Below, in pieces: positions 25,300 through 33,335 of a DNA stretch of 64,000 bases; position 1 is the stretch's first letter; each line of letters opens with the position of its first letter. The position numbers were made by a program, and so were the translations under genes. The DNA is taken from positions 1 to 64,000 of the forward strand of contig NZ_JACJVP010000024.1 in assembly GCF_014212125.1 (NCBI RefSeq). The letters run 5' to 3'. This DNA is from Cohnella nanjingensis. Lineage in GTDB: Bacteria; Bacillota; Bacilli; Paenibacillales; Paenibacillaceae. Under the pieces are notes generated by a model. The model worked only from the letters and a program-made list of their open reading frames with translations, was not told where the DNA came from and made no database searches.

Positions 25300-25630
25300 G
25301 ATGGCAAGAAAACAAGAACAAGCCAAGGACACGAGTAAACACACGCCGGGGAAGCTTTTGGCCCATCTGCGTGAGGAGAGTCACCTGCTCGACGTTACTC
25401 TTGACAGCAGCAATCCTCCCCCGTCCGAGCTTTTCATGGAGCCGCTAACCGAGTGAGAATGGGATGTTTTGCAGTTGATCGCAAAAGGTCTTTCCAATCA
25501 GGAAATAGGGGATCGCCTTTTCCTGGCTATAAGCACGGTTAAAGGATATAATCGCAGTATTTTTGAAAAATTGCAGGTGAAAAGGCGCACGGAAGCGATT
25601 GCGCGTGCTCGAGAGATCGGGTTGCTCTAG
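25300..25630 (+). pseudogene. C-terminal remnant of a LuxR/MalT-family regulator with an in-frame stop
   Basis: One frame gives a linker containing KLLAHLREESHLLD, then MEPLTE, a TGA stop (25454-25456), then EWDVLQLIAKGLSNQEIGDR and STVKGYNRSIFEKLQVKRRT, ending AREIGLL. This is the whole LuxR-type helix-turn-helix that closes large MalT-like ATP-dependent regulators. The stop replaces the usual Arg of the LTERE motif (CGA to TGA, a single transition). The 5' part of the gene is missing. Its remaining neighbours, DUF4386 and an NAD(P)-binding protein, often follow such regulators. Confidence 0.75.
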
Positions 25631-25773
25631 AGGGAAATGCCCGTCTTGGAGTGGTCGCAGCTTTGTTCTTATAGACAATGTCGAGGCCTTTTCTTACCCT
25701 ACTTTAGTAGCTACCGGGTTATAGCAGGAACCGATATGATGCAAATAAGCGCATTGATCATATCGGGGAGTGA

Positions 25774-26454
25774 ATGGCTATTAAAGCAAATAGAAGAACG
25801 GCGATCCACCTTGGGCTGCTCCTTATATGCAGCTTCGTATTCGGTATCTTTAGCTCCGTACCTGTATTAGAACGTCCGGATTACTTTGAACAGTTGCCTG
25901 ATCTCGAGAAGCAAGTGTTGATAGCGGCTTTCTTTCAAGCGGCAATGGCTGTAGCATATGTTGCCATAACCGTATTGTTTTATTCCATTCTTAAGCCTCA
26001 CAGCGAGCGATTAGTAACAGGATTTGTCGCTTTTAAAATGATAGGGGCAGGTTTTCTGTTTCTCGGAATCGGTTTTCTTCCTCTTTTAGTGGAAATCAGC
26101 CAAAGTGCAGCATCGGCCACTCATGTAAACGAAGTTATCTTTGAACGGAATGTCGAATGGCTTCGGCAAGGCAGGGATTTCGTTAATCATATTGGCATGA
26201 TCTTGCCGTGGAGCATCGGCAGTCTGATTCTGTATTATTGCCTCTTTATAAATGGGTGGGTTCCAAGATGGCTGGCGGTATGGGGGATAATAGGTTCCGC
26301 CTGTACACTTGCCGCTACGTTGATTCTATTAGCGAACAAGATTACGGTCACAAGTCCGGCCTATCTGCTCTTAAATGCGCCAACGGCTTTTTGCGAATTG
26401 GTTCTGGCTTTATTTCTGATGATAAGAGGATTCCATGTTTACGAAAAAAGCTGA
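25774..26454 (+). CDS. DUF4386 family membrane protein
   Basis: The 226-residue protein has about six hydrophobic segments (near 12-32, 48-72, 85-108, 143-160, 168-188 and 195-218) and the overall order of the DUF4386 family, whose function is unknown. GGGGAGTGA lies just before ATG 25774. It follows the LuxR/MalT relic and overlaps the in-frame upstream end of the NAD(P)-binding gene region, so it was probably regulated by that lost activator. Confidence 0.8.
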   Translation: MAIKANRRTAIHLGLLLICSFVFGIFSSVPVLERPDYFEQLPDLEKQVLIAAFFQAAMAVAYVAITVLFYSILKPHSERLVTGFVAFKMIGAGFLFLGIGFLPLLVEISQSAASATHVNEVIFERNVEWLRQGRDFVNHIGMILPWSIGSLILYYCLFINGWVPRWLAVWGIIGSACTLAATLILLANKITVTSPAYLLLNAPTAFCELVLALFLMIRGFHVYEKS

Positions 26455-26473
26455 GAGGATAGGGGAAGAACGT

Positions 26474-27187
26474 ATGAAAATCGTTGTGCTTGGAGCAAGT
26501 GGAACCACCGGTCGGCAAGTTGTCTGGGAATTGATTAACCGTAACATTCACACCAGGGTACTTATCCGAAAAACAGCCGTTCTTGATCCTGACATTGAGA
26601 AAAGTTCATTCGTTGAGATTGTGAAAGGGAACATAAGCGAACTTGATCGATCCGAACTGAATCAACTGCTGAGCGATTGTAGCGTCGTGATCTCTTGTCT
26701 TGGCCACACCCCTACTCTCAAGGGAATGTTCGGAAAACCCCGCGATTTGGTTTCGGATGCGGTTAAAAAAGTAAGCGAAACTGTGAAAAGGTCCGAACAC
26801 AAAATAAAACTGATCCTTATGAGTACGACGGGCTATACGAATCACTCAGAAGGGGAGTCGCATTCCTGGGGGGAGAGGGTGCTCTTCTCTGTATTGAGCT
26901 TGCTTCTGCCCCCGCATCGCGACAATGTAATGGCGGCCGACTACTTGGTTGACGATTTGGGAAAAGAAGATGAGAATATCAGTTGGATTGCCGTAAGACC
27001 GGACACATTAGTGAATGATGACGAAGTAAGCCCCTATGAAGTAACAAGTTCCCTGGTCAGAAGCCCATTATTCAATCAGGGTAAAACAAGCAGAAGGAAT
27101 GTAGGCCACTTCATGGCGGAACTGGCCACAGACCCCTTGCTATGGAAGCGTTGGGTCTGTAAAATGCCAGTGATCTACAATAAATAA
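26474..27187 (+). CDS. NAD(P)-binding (NmrA/atypical SDR) protein
   Basis: The 237-residue protein begins with a Rossmann motif, MKIVVLGASGTTGRQVV, followed by CSVVISCLGH in the cofactor-binding half and an LILMSTTGYTN segment where short-chain dehydrogenases carry their active site. The family includes redox-sensing and flavin-reductase-like proteins. No substrate can be assigned. Start ATG 26474 has GGGGAAG upstream. It is 19 bp from the DUF4386 stop and probably in one transcript with it. Confidence 0.8.
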   Translation: MKIVVLGASGTTGRQVVWELINRNIHTRVLIRKTAVLDPDIEKSSFVEIVKGNISELDRSELNQLLSDCSVVISCLGHTPTLKGMFGKPRDLVSDAVKKVSETVKRSEHKIKLILMSTTGYTNHSEGESHSWGERVLFSVLSLLLPPHRDNVMAADYLVDDLGKEDENISWIAVRPDTLVNDDEVSPYEVTSSLVRSPLFNQGKTSRRNVGHFMAELATDPLLWKRWVCKMPVIYNK

Positions 27188-27340
27188 ATCTATTTTTTAT
27201 ACGTAGATGTCGTGCGGAGACGCCAGCGGCGTAAAGCTCGAATTCTTGCGGATAAAGCAAACACTAGCCCTCAACAGCGCGGTTCCTCTTAGGCCGTGCC
27301 TTTTGCATTTATTCCCTCCATAACGAACGAGAAAATACAT

Positions 27341-27384
27341 TTTACCCGGGTAATATTGATTATTTATTTTTATCCGGGTATAAT
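27341..27384 (+). promoter_or_regulatory. Promoter with twin TetR-like operators before the DUF2239 gene
   Basis: The promoter is TTGATT (27356-27361), a 17-bp spacer and TATAAT (27379-27384). Two palindromes of the TTACCCGGGTAA type overlap or flank it: TTTACCCGGGTAA (27341-27353) and TTATCCGGGTATAA (27370-27383). Such sites are typical of TetR-family repressors. No TetR gene is in the window. Confidence 0.65.
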
Positions 27385-27412
27385 TGGTGAGACAATCAGA
27401 GAGGAGGTCAGC

Positions 27413-28024
27413 ATGAGTAATGCCCTAACGCGCTTTTACTGCACGGCATTTTTGGGTGTGGGAGTCGTCGCCAGTGGTTCGTTACAGCACGTTGTTACTA
27501 CAGTGAAGGATGCTCTGGATGACAGAGACCTCACACAGTTGCTTTTATTTGACGATTCCACGGGGAAGCCGGTAGATGTTGATTTTCGTGGAAAGACAGA
27601 TGATGTGCTCAAACGATTAGGAGAACAGTTTGGTGACTTGCCCGGTACGGAAGTGAATCACCAGCCTACACGGCGGGTCGGTCGCCCCAAGCTGGGGGTT
27701 GTTTCCGGAGAGGTTACGTTATTGCCACGGCATTGGGAATGGCTCAAGAGTCAACCTGGAGGGGCGTCGGTAACATTACGAAAACTCATTGATGAGGCTC
27801 GCCGTGCTGGAGAAAAACAGAGCAATATCCGAGAGTCACAAGAAGCAACATTTAACTTTATGACAGCTATGGCCGGGAACTTCCATCAATACGAAGAAGC
27901 TCTGCGGGCACTGTATGCTGGTGATTTGGATCGTTTTTACCACTTCATCGATGACTGGGCACCTGATATCAGAAACCATGTCAAAAGATTAGCCGCTAAT
28001 GCATTCCCTGAAGAGAACTTATGA
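27413..28024 (+). CDS. DUF2239 family protein
   Basis: The 203-residue protein has the DUF2239 layout: an N-terminal FLG-x-G-x-(V/L)ASG segment, RPKLGVVSGEVTLLPRHWEWL in the middle and ASVTLRKLIDEARR. The C-terminal helical part contains AGNFHQYEEALRALYAGD. The middle resembles small DNA-binding proteins, but the function is unknown. ATG 27413 follows GAGGAGGT. It has its own promoter with two palindromes and is followed by a hydrolase gene that may share its control. Confidence 0.82.
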   Translation: MSNALTRFYCTAFLGVGVVASGSLQHVVTTVKDALDDRDLTQLLLFDDSTGKPVDVDFRGKTDDVLKRLGEQFGDLPGTEVNHQPTRRVGRPKLGVVSGEVTLLPRHWEWLKSQPGGASVTLRKLIDEARRAGEKQSNIRESQEATFNFMTAMAGNFHQYEEALRALYAGDLDRFYHFIDDWAPDIRNHVKRLAANAFPEENL

Positions 28025-28078
28025 ATGAAAGCATTTGGAGGCGTAAAGAATTAAAAAGGAACTACGAAAGGAGCCGCT

Positions 28079-28195
28079 ATGACAGCGTTTGAATCTATTC
28101 GTTACATCGAACCATCGCAACGCATCGGGCATCGGACTGCAGCGATCGAAGATTCACGCCTTCTGCCTATGGCAGAACTTCCGATACCGAATTAA
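28079..28195 (+). CDS. Very small ORF of unknown nature (38 aa)
   Basis: ATG 28079 has GAAAGGAGCCGCT upstream. The 38 residues (MTAFESIRYIEPSQRIGHRT at the N-terminus) end at TAA 28193, just before the hydrolase start. It may be a truncated gene or a leader. There is no family match I can name. Confidence 0.3.
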   Translation: MTAFESIRYIEPSQRIGHRTAAIEDSRLLPMAELPIPN

Positions 28196-28213
28196 TTGAA
28201 GGAGAACATGATC

Positions 28214-29104
28214 ATGAATATTCTGAAAGTCAACGGCGTTGATTTGGCCTATGACAGTTTCGGTAACGAAAATGACGAGGCTATTATCCTAATCGCCGGG
28301 CTTGGAACCCAGATGATTCGATGGACGGTTCCGTTTTGTCGGATATTAGCAGCGCGGGGCTTTCGCGTAATCCGCTTTGACAATCGCGACGTAGGTTGCT
28401 CGACACACTTTAGCCATTATCGGGCGCTGGATTTTGACGCACTGGCGACTGCGCTCATGTCAGGACAGCGACCGGATATCCCTTACACTCTCGATGACAT
28501 GTCCAACGACGCTATCGGACTGCTCGACGCCCTTTCAATTGACCGGGCACATTTCGTTGGCAGGTCGATGGGCGGAATGATCGCCCAGATTGCAGCCAGT
28601 GAGTACCCTGAACGGGTCTTATCACTCACCTCCATTATGTCTAGTTCCGGTAATCCCACCCTTCCGCAAGCTTCCCCGGATGTCATGGCGATGATGACTA
28701 AACCGGCGCCGAACCCCTTTGAGGATGAAGCAGGATTTTTGGCGCACAGCCTCTCTTTTGCCAAACGCATCGCCGGCACCGGCTATCCGTTTGAAGAGGA
28801 CGCTTATCGGGCGCTCATTCTGGAGGAAGTCCAGCGAGCCTACGATCCAGGCAGTGTCGGACGACAAATTGCTGCGATCGCTGTCTCCGGCGACCGTCGT
28901 CCGCGGCTGGCGACCATAAAAGTACCAGCACTTGTCATTCATGGGGTGGACGATCCCCTGTTCGTCCCGGCGTGTGGCGAGGACACGGCTTCTGCCATCC
29001 CGGGCGCCGAGCTAATGTTGGTTGACGGCATGGGACACGACCTGCCGCACCAACTATACAAAGTAACTGCTGATGGCATAGAGCGAACGGCTCGTCGCAA
29101 TTGA
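28214..29104 (+). CDS. Alpha/beta hydrolase
   Basis: The 296-residue protein has the alpha/beta-hydrolase fold. The nucleophile elbow is GRSMGG with Ser118. The oxyanion strand is LIAGLGTQ, the acid is probably the Asp in HGVDDPLF and the catalytic His is in GMGHDLP near the C-terminus. Three in-frame starts are close together; ATG 28214 has the best spacing (9 bp) from AAGGAG at 28199-28204. The FDNRDVG segment is common in esterases of this group. The protein is cytoplasmic and its substrate unknown. Confidence 0.85.
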   Translation: MNILKVNGVDLAYDSFGNENDEAIILIAGLGTQMIRWTVPFCRILAARGFRVIRFDNRDVGCSTHFSHYRALDFDALATALMSGQRPDIPYTLDDMSNDAIGLLDALSIDRAHFVGRSMGGMIAQIAASEYPERVLSLTSIMSSSGNPTLPQASPDVMAMMTKPAPNPFEDEAGFLAHSLSFAKRIAGTGYPFEEDAYRALILEEVQRAYDPGSVGRQIAAIAVSGDRRPRLATIKVPALVIHGVDDPLFVPACGEDTASAIPGAELMLVDGMGHDLPHQLYKVTADGIERTARRN

Positions 29105-29588
29105 CACGCGCTTCCTGAATAGCAACCAGCCGGAGTCCCACAGTACCCAATAGGACTGAGTAGGCCCAGGGGCGCAGCGCTGATCAATTTGCACCCTTGG
29201 CGTATACGACCCGGGTGGAAGCGGCGGTGTTCTTGGAACGGTTGTTAAAGCAGCTCCATTTCATCAATTAACGGGGCTTCCTAACAGAGACTCCATTTGA
29301 ACGTATATGTGGAAACGATCGAATTAGCACCGGTTTCATGATAACATCGTGAGCCGGCCCTTTTTCTGTGGGGATTTTTCCAAACAGACGATGGTCAGAT
29401 TCAGAAACGAATTATTCAAGTAGCAGGGAACGATAGTTGAAGCATTGATATAAGGCCACCATACTTCGGTGGCTTTCCGTGTATATTTTATGAAAGTTTC
29501 GATGATTGCTTGATTGAGCTTTGTTTAAAACTCGGTTAACCCAGGCTTGCTGGCTTCGATGAGCTTTACAGGCGGTAGGTATGGTCAA
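29105..29588. other. Gene-free spacer with one terminator
   Basis: No convincing coding frame was found. AAGGCCACC pairs with GGTGGCTTT around 29452-29476 and is followed by CC then GTGT, which makes a modest terminator. The surroundings (GATAGTTGAAGC before and ATTTTATGA after) resemble those of the terminator at 24471, so the two may be copies of one dispersed module. Confidence 0.5.
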
Positions 29589-30554
29589 TTACTTGTTCCC
29601 TAAAACATCCACTCTCTCCCGTAATCCTTCTACGACTTCTTTCGGTATCTCCCTGACCTTGTTATCTCCACCTAAGAAAAGTAGCCAATTTGTTATTTCG
29701 GCCAATTCATCCGGATGATGAACATTGATGAAAGTCTTTAAAATAGCCGTAGTTTGATAAGGATTCGTGTATGAAATTGTAATTTTTAATGGATGGTACT
29801 TTTTGAACTGGGCAATCGCCTTGGGACCAAGCTCGAGGACTAGGTTGATGGCTTCTTCCTGCTTGCTTAGTTGTTCTACAATCTTCTTCTTACTTATTCT
29901 TTTTTTCTCGGGGTATGGTTTGACATCGATGAGATTGTCGACAGGAATAATCCGCCTCTTTTCCTCCCCTAGGTCGAAGCCTTCAATTTGCCAAGAGCTC
30001 TTTTCACGAAATAGGCGCATGAGATAGATGGGATAAGACTTTGTTTCCCTTCCTTCTTCGACGGAAACCACTAAGTAGCTGTCTACAAGAAGGATTTGGA
30101 TGAGTTGTTCTAACATAGGATGGGGCAGATCTGATAGATCAAGCAGGTCAGGATTGTGGGGGTTGGTACCTTCGAAGAGCAAGATTTGATTTAACAGAAC
30201 AAGATCATCTTGCTGGTTTTCAGAGATGAGGCCGAGCAATTTTTCCGCTAAAGAGTGGCGACTCTTGAGATAAGGGAGTTGTAGATTTCGTGTGGCCATG
30301 AAGGCGATAAAAAGAGCTTTAATCTCATTATCGGTAAAGCGGACAGTGGGCAGGACGGAGTTGTTCATCACAAAATAACCACCGTCCCTCCCGACTTCGG
30401 CGACTAGAGGCATTCCCATCGCTTCAATTTCCCTGATATCTCTAATCGCCGTCGAACGGGAGATGTTAAACTCATGCATGATTTCCGAAATGGTAAAATG
30501 GGCGCGGTTGTTGATGTACCGCATAATGATGTTAATCCGTTCTACTTTTTTCAT
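29589..30554 (-). CDS. WYL-domain transcriptional regulator (YafY/DeoR-like)
   Basis: The 321-residue protein has an N-terminal winged helix (residues about 5-55, FTISEIMHEFNISRSTAIRD, then GRDGGYFV), a middle helical part and a WYL-type ligand domain around SYLVVSVEEGRETKSYPIYL with the (S/W)QIEGFDL segment. WYL proteins sense small ligands or nucleic acids and regulate neighbouring genes. It is divergent from the GyrI-like gene at 30663. The sequence around its start codon is repeated at about 31605, so its promoter was duplicated. Confidence 0.82.
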   Translation of the reverse strand: MKKVERINIIMRYINNRAHFTISEIMHEFNISRSTAIRDIREIEAMGMPLVAEVGRDGGYFVMNNSVLPTVRFTDNEIKALFIAFMATRNLQLPYLKSRHSLAEKLLGLISENQQDDLVLLNQILLFEGTNPHNPDLLDLSDLPHPMLEQLIQILLVDSYLVVSVEEGRETKSYPIYLMRLFREKSSWQIEGFDLGEEKRRIIPVDNLIDVKPYPEKKRISKKKIVEQLSKQEEAINLVLELGPKAIAQFKKYHPLKITISYTNPYQTTAILKTFINVHHPDELAEITNWLLFLGGDNKVREIPKEVVEGLRERVDVLGNK

Positions 30555-30662
30555 CGGGCCCTCTAAACAGTATCATATTTTGACATGATTTATGGTTATT
30601 ATAAACCCATCAAGTGGAAAAACAAATTACTTGATCAATTCAAAAAAAAAGGAGCTTGGATG

Positions 30663-31142
30663 ATGGCAATGTATACCCTTGAGGAAAAAGACAGCTTTAT
30701 CGTTCTAGGTATTGGAACGGAACTGATGAGCGATTACACGGACTATGCCGGCATGAACAAGGAGAAGGAAAACTTTTGGCGGACAGTGGAGCAGGATGGA
30801 AGGCTTGACGCTTTAAAGGCTGTCGCTGCGAACGACTACATCTTTGCTGTGAACGAATTGGTAAACCGCAAGAGGATGTATTATGCCGGCGTCATGACAG
30901 AAGCATCGGTACCGGAAGAACATAGAGTGATCCAATTCCCTAAGGGACAATACCTCGTCATTAAAGGCGAAGGGAAGACGGCCGATGAGTTGAGTAGAAT
31001 GCTTACTGGCATTGCCTTTGGTCAAGTCTTGCCGGAAGCCGATAACTTCGCCTATGTCGGCGGGCCCAATGCAACGGTTGAGATGGGGCAGCGAGAAGGC
31101 CTTGTATATGGCGAAATGTGGATTCCGGTTGTGAAGAAGTAA
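30663..31142 (+). CDS. GyrI-like/AraC effector-binding domain protein, copy 1
   Basis: This protein of about 159 residues is a stand-alone bacterial transcription activator effector-binding (GyrI-like) domain, with EKDSFIVLGIGTEL, IPKGQYLV-like FPKGQYLVIKGEG and C-terminal VYGEMWIPV. Such domains bind small hydrophobic or cationic molecules. ATG 30660 and 30663 are both possible; AAAGGAG lies 8 bp from the second. It is divergent from the WYL regulator and followed by the DoxX-like gene 23 bp on. Confidence 0.82.
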   Translation: MAMYTLEEKDSFIVLGIGTELMSDYTDYAGMNKEKENFWRTVEQDGRLDALKAVAANDYIFAVNELVNRKRMYYAGVMTEASVPEEHRVIQFPKGQYLVIKGEGKTADELSRMLTGIAFGQVLPEADNFAYVGGPNATVEMGQREGLVYGEMWIPVVKK

Positions 31143-31165
31143 ACGAGATCAAAGGAGGAATGGGA

Positions 31166-31588
31166 ATGAGTACGATTATCGGTAATGAAAAGATCGCGAA
31201 TGTAGAATCCCGCCCTATTGGAAGGATGGCCGCTTATTGGACCGTCACAATCATTCTCGCATTCTCTATTGCATTAAGTGGTGTCGGGCAATTGATGCGA
31301 TATGGGGGTAATGTCGATTTAGTGACCGATATTGGTTTCCCGTTATATATCACCAACATTCTCGGAACTTGGAAATTGCTTGGAATCATTGCGATCGTAA
31401 TGCCAGGTTTCCCCCGGCTTAAGGAATGGGCGTATAGCGGTATCTTTTTTCTAATGACGGGTGCGGCCTTATCCCACGTGTTCGCTAATGATTACGGCGA
31501 TTATGGATTCCATATTATTCTTCCGCTTTTCTATGCCGCGCTTGGCATCGCCTCCTGGGCGCTGCGTCCGAAAAGCCGCAGACTTTAG
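31166..31588 (+). CDS. DoxX-like family membrane protein
   Basis: The 140-residue protein has four hydrophobic segments (about 22-42, 53-76, 80-104 and 110-128) and the DoxX-like signature ILGTWKLLGIIAIVMPGFPRLKEWAY. It lies in the membrane; members are linked to redox or stress tolerance, but the reaction is not settled. AAAGGAGG sits 7 bp before ATG 31166. It belongs to the operon of the first GyrI-like gene. Confidence 0.82.
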   Translation: MSTIIGNEKIANVESRPIGRMAAYWTVTIILAFSIALSGVGQLMRYGGNVDLVTDIGFPLYITNILGTWKLLGIIAIVMPGFPRLKEWAYSGIFFLMTGAALSHVFANDYGDYGFHIILPLFYAALGIASWALRPKSRRL

Positions 31589-31713
31589 TGGGTATTGATT
31601 TTTTTCATCGGCCCTCTAAAAAGTATCACATTCTGACATGATTTATAGTTATTATTGACTTATCAAGTGAAAAAACAAATCAATTGATCCATTCAAAAAA
31701 AGGAGCTGGGATG

Positions 31714-32193
31714 ATGGCGACGCATACCTTTGAGGAAAAAGATAGCTTTATCGTACTTGGTATTGGAACGGAGCTGAAGAGCGATTACACGGATTATGCC
31801 GGCATGAACAAGGAGAAGGAAAACTTTTGGCGGGCAGTGGAGCAGGATGGAAGGCTTGACACGTTAAAGGCTATTGCTGCGAACGACTATATTTTTGCCG
31901 TAAACGAAGCGGTAAATCACAAGATGATGTATTATGCTGGCGTCATGACAGATTCATCGATACCGGAAGAACACAGAGTGATCCAATTCCCTAAGGGACA
32001 ATACCTCGTCGTTAAAGGCGAAGGGAAGTCGGCTGATGAGTTGAGTAGTATGCTTACTGGCATTGCCTTTGGTCAAGTCTTGCCAGCAGCCGATAATTAC
32101 GCCTATGTTGGCGGGCCCAATGCAACGGTTGAGATGGGGCAGCGAGACGGCTTCGTATATGGCGAAATGTGGATTCCGGTTGTGGAAAAGTAA
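31714..32193 (+). CDS. GyrI-like effector-binding domain protein, copy 2
   Basis: This is a close paralogue of the protein encoded at 30663, with the same length and conserved differences such as MATHTFEEKDSF for MAMYTLEEKDSF. It arose by the tandem duplication described for this region, and the frame is intact, so the copy seems to be under selection or recent. A conserved small gene follows 25 bp downstream with its own AGGAGG, which probably makes a two-gene operon. Confidence 0.82.
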   Translation: MATHTFEEKDSFIVLGIGTELKSDYTDYAGMNKEKENFWRAVEQDGRLDTLKAIAANDYIFAVNEAVNHKMMYYAGVMTDSSIPEEHRVIQFPKGQYLVVKGEGKSADELSSMLTGIAFGQVLPAADNYAYVGGPNATVEMGQRDGFVYGEMWIPVVEK

Positions 32194-32218
32194 ACGAGAT
32201 CAGCAGGAGGAATGTGGA

Positions 32219-32686
32219 ATGTCCCCTATCGTTGACTTTAAAAATGTGTCTACGGTTGGTCTGGAATCTTCACCAATAGCAGAAGCGCTAGCTGGTATGC
32301 GTGCGAATGAAGCCCGTTACTTCATGAACAAATACAAGCACGAATTTACGGTCGTACCAGCCAGCGAAAGCCAGGAGACGCTTGATTATGTGAAACGAGT
32401 TTTGAAAGAAGAACGTGGCATTGAGTTTGCGGCCAGACCTCTAGAAACATCGCGTTTTCAAGTAGAAAATATCAAATGGGCCTTCGTCTTTTATGAGGAT
32501 GGTCTAGCGGTCAACGTCATGTATACGGTGGATGATCCTAAGAAGCGGGCGGTTGGATTTAAGCTATCCGAGGGGATGGAAGTACCTGAGGAGCTGGAAG
32601 AGAAGAAGTTCAAATTTGCAAGACAGAAGTCCAAACTGGCTGGGACAATTCGAGGTTCGTTCTTCGTCATTAAAGGAGAATATTGA
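32219..32686 (+). CDS. Conserved small protein, copy A (155 aa)
   Basis: The soluble 155-residue protein begins MSPIVDFKNVSTVGLESSP and ends RGSFFVIKGEY. It has no signal peptide, membrane segment or cysteine, and an alternating beta-rich pattern in the second half. It is nearly identical to the protein encoded at 56892. A fragment of a third copy lies at 33144-33205. I do not know the function, although the repeated occurrence in the island points to a cassette-associated gene. AGGAGG precedes ATG 32219. Confidence 0.75.
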   Translation: MSPIVDFKNVSTVGLESSPIAEALAGMRANEARYFMNKYKHEFTVVPASESQETLDYVKRVLKEERGIEFAARPLETSRFQVENIKWAFVFYEDGLAVNVMYTVDDPKKRAVGFKLSEGMEVPEELEEKKFKFARQKSKLAGTIRGSFFVIKGEY

Positions 32687-32872
32687 AGCAATCAACGCCC
32701 CTTAGAATGGGTCAATTCACCGCTTTATTATGCGCAAATCGACTCCAAGCAGAAAAATTTAGATGTTAGCACTATTTAACGCAGGTTGTGTTGAAGCCCT
32801 GTCCAACAAAGTGGACGAACCATATGTTATACGGTGATGACAAATCACAATTCTTATGTGGAGGTGATTCCT

Positions 32873-32977
32873 ATGGGTTACGGAGGCGGAACTTATGGTA
32901 CAGGTAGCTTTTCTGCGTTCACGCTGGTTCTCTTCATTCTGTTGGTAATCATTCTGTCTACAGGGTTCTTTTTCTAA
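32873..32977 (+). CDS. YjcZ-type small sporulation membrane peptide (34 aa)
   Basis: The 34 residues begin MGYGGGTYGTGSFSAF, followed by one hydrophobic helix LVLFILLVIILSTGFFF. This is the layout of YjcZ-family peptides, small membrane or spore-associated peptides expressed late in sporulation. GTGGAGGTGATT is an excellent ribosome binding site 6 bp before the ATG. CATATGTTAT near 32821 could be a -10 element of a sporulation sigma factor. Confidence 0.72.
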   Translation: MGYGGGTYGTGSFSAFTLVLFILLVIILSTGFFF

Positions 32978-33074
32978 CGCAATAAAGGATGTGGCCATTC
33001 ATTAGATCGATTGAATGACCGGTTTCTGGGGAAATGATGATACGTAAATGAGTGGTGGTCGAATAGACCGCCTC

Positions 33075-33107
33075 AGACTGTCGAGAAAGTCTCGGCAGTC
33101 TTATTTA
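33075..33107 (+). terminator. Rho-independent terminator
   Basis: AGACTGTCGAG (33075-33085) pairs with CTCGGCAGTCT (33091-33101) with one G-T pair, followed by TATTTAT. It probably ends the YjcZ-type transcript. Confidence 0.75.
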
Positions 33108-33141
33108 TATCACGATATATAAAGATTAAGATTATTCCATC

Positions 33142-33232
33142 AGGGGATGGAGGTACCCAAGGAGTTAGAAGGAAAGTTTAAGTTTGCAAGTCAGAAGTCT
33201 TAACTAGCGGGACGGTCGGTGTATCCTAGACT
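33142..33232 (+). pseudogene. Truncated third copy of the conserved small gene
   Basis: The sequence encodes GMEVPKELEGKFKFASQKS and then a TAA, matching the C-terminal part of the proteins at 32219 and 56892. It then keeps a LAG-like piece and, after a deletion of about 80 bp, the phrase TCGGTGTATCCTAGACT, which also lies downstream of the 56892 gene at 57390. The relic therefore came from a copy of the 57-kb type including its 3' flank. Confidence 0.8.
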
Positions 33233-33272
33233 TTCCTGAAGGTCGACTGGTCGAGCTTTGGGAGAAATAAAG

Positions 33273-33304
33273 TGGGCTCAGCTTTCATAAGACAGCTGAG
33301 CCCA
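33273..33304 (-). terminator. Hairpin terminator of the PRK06851-type gene
   Basis: TGGGCTCAGCT (33273-33283) pairs perfectly with AGCTGAGCCCA (33294-33304). On the minus strand it is followed by CTTTATTTC. It sits 32 bp past the stop at 33336. Confidence 0.7.
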
Positions 33305-33335
33305 GTCTGGGACAGAACGCTTTTGGATTGTAGCT

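Larger units (their letters stand above)
30550..32192 (+). repeat. Tandem duplication of a promoter plus GyrI-like gene unit
   Basis: About 590 bp at 30550-31140 recurs at 31605-32192. The copies share the minus-strand regulator start (TTTTTCATCGG), the AGTATCA..TTCTGACATGATTTAT promoter region, the AAAAAAAGGAGCT ribosome binding site and the whole gene. A DoxX-like gene lies between the copies. The second copy keeps only the first codons of the WYL regulator on the minus strand. Confidence 0.85.

Noticed and set aside
32891-32900. Reverse copy of TACCATAAGT inside the YjcZ-type gene
   Set aside because: Only 10 bases match, they encode the Gly-Thr-Tyr-Gly repeat of the peptide, and no end repeat is nearby.
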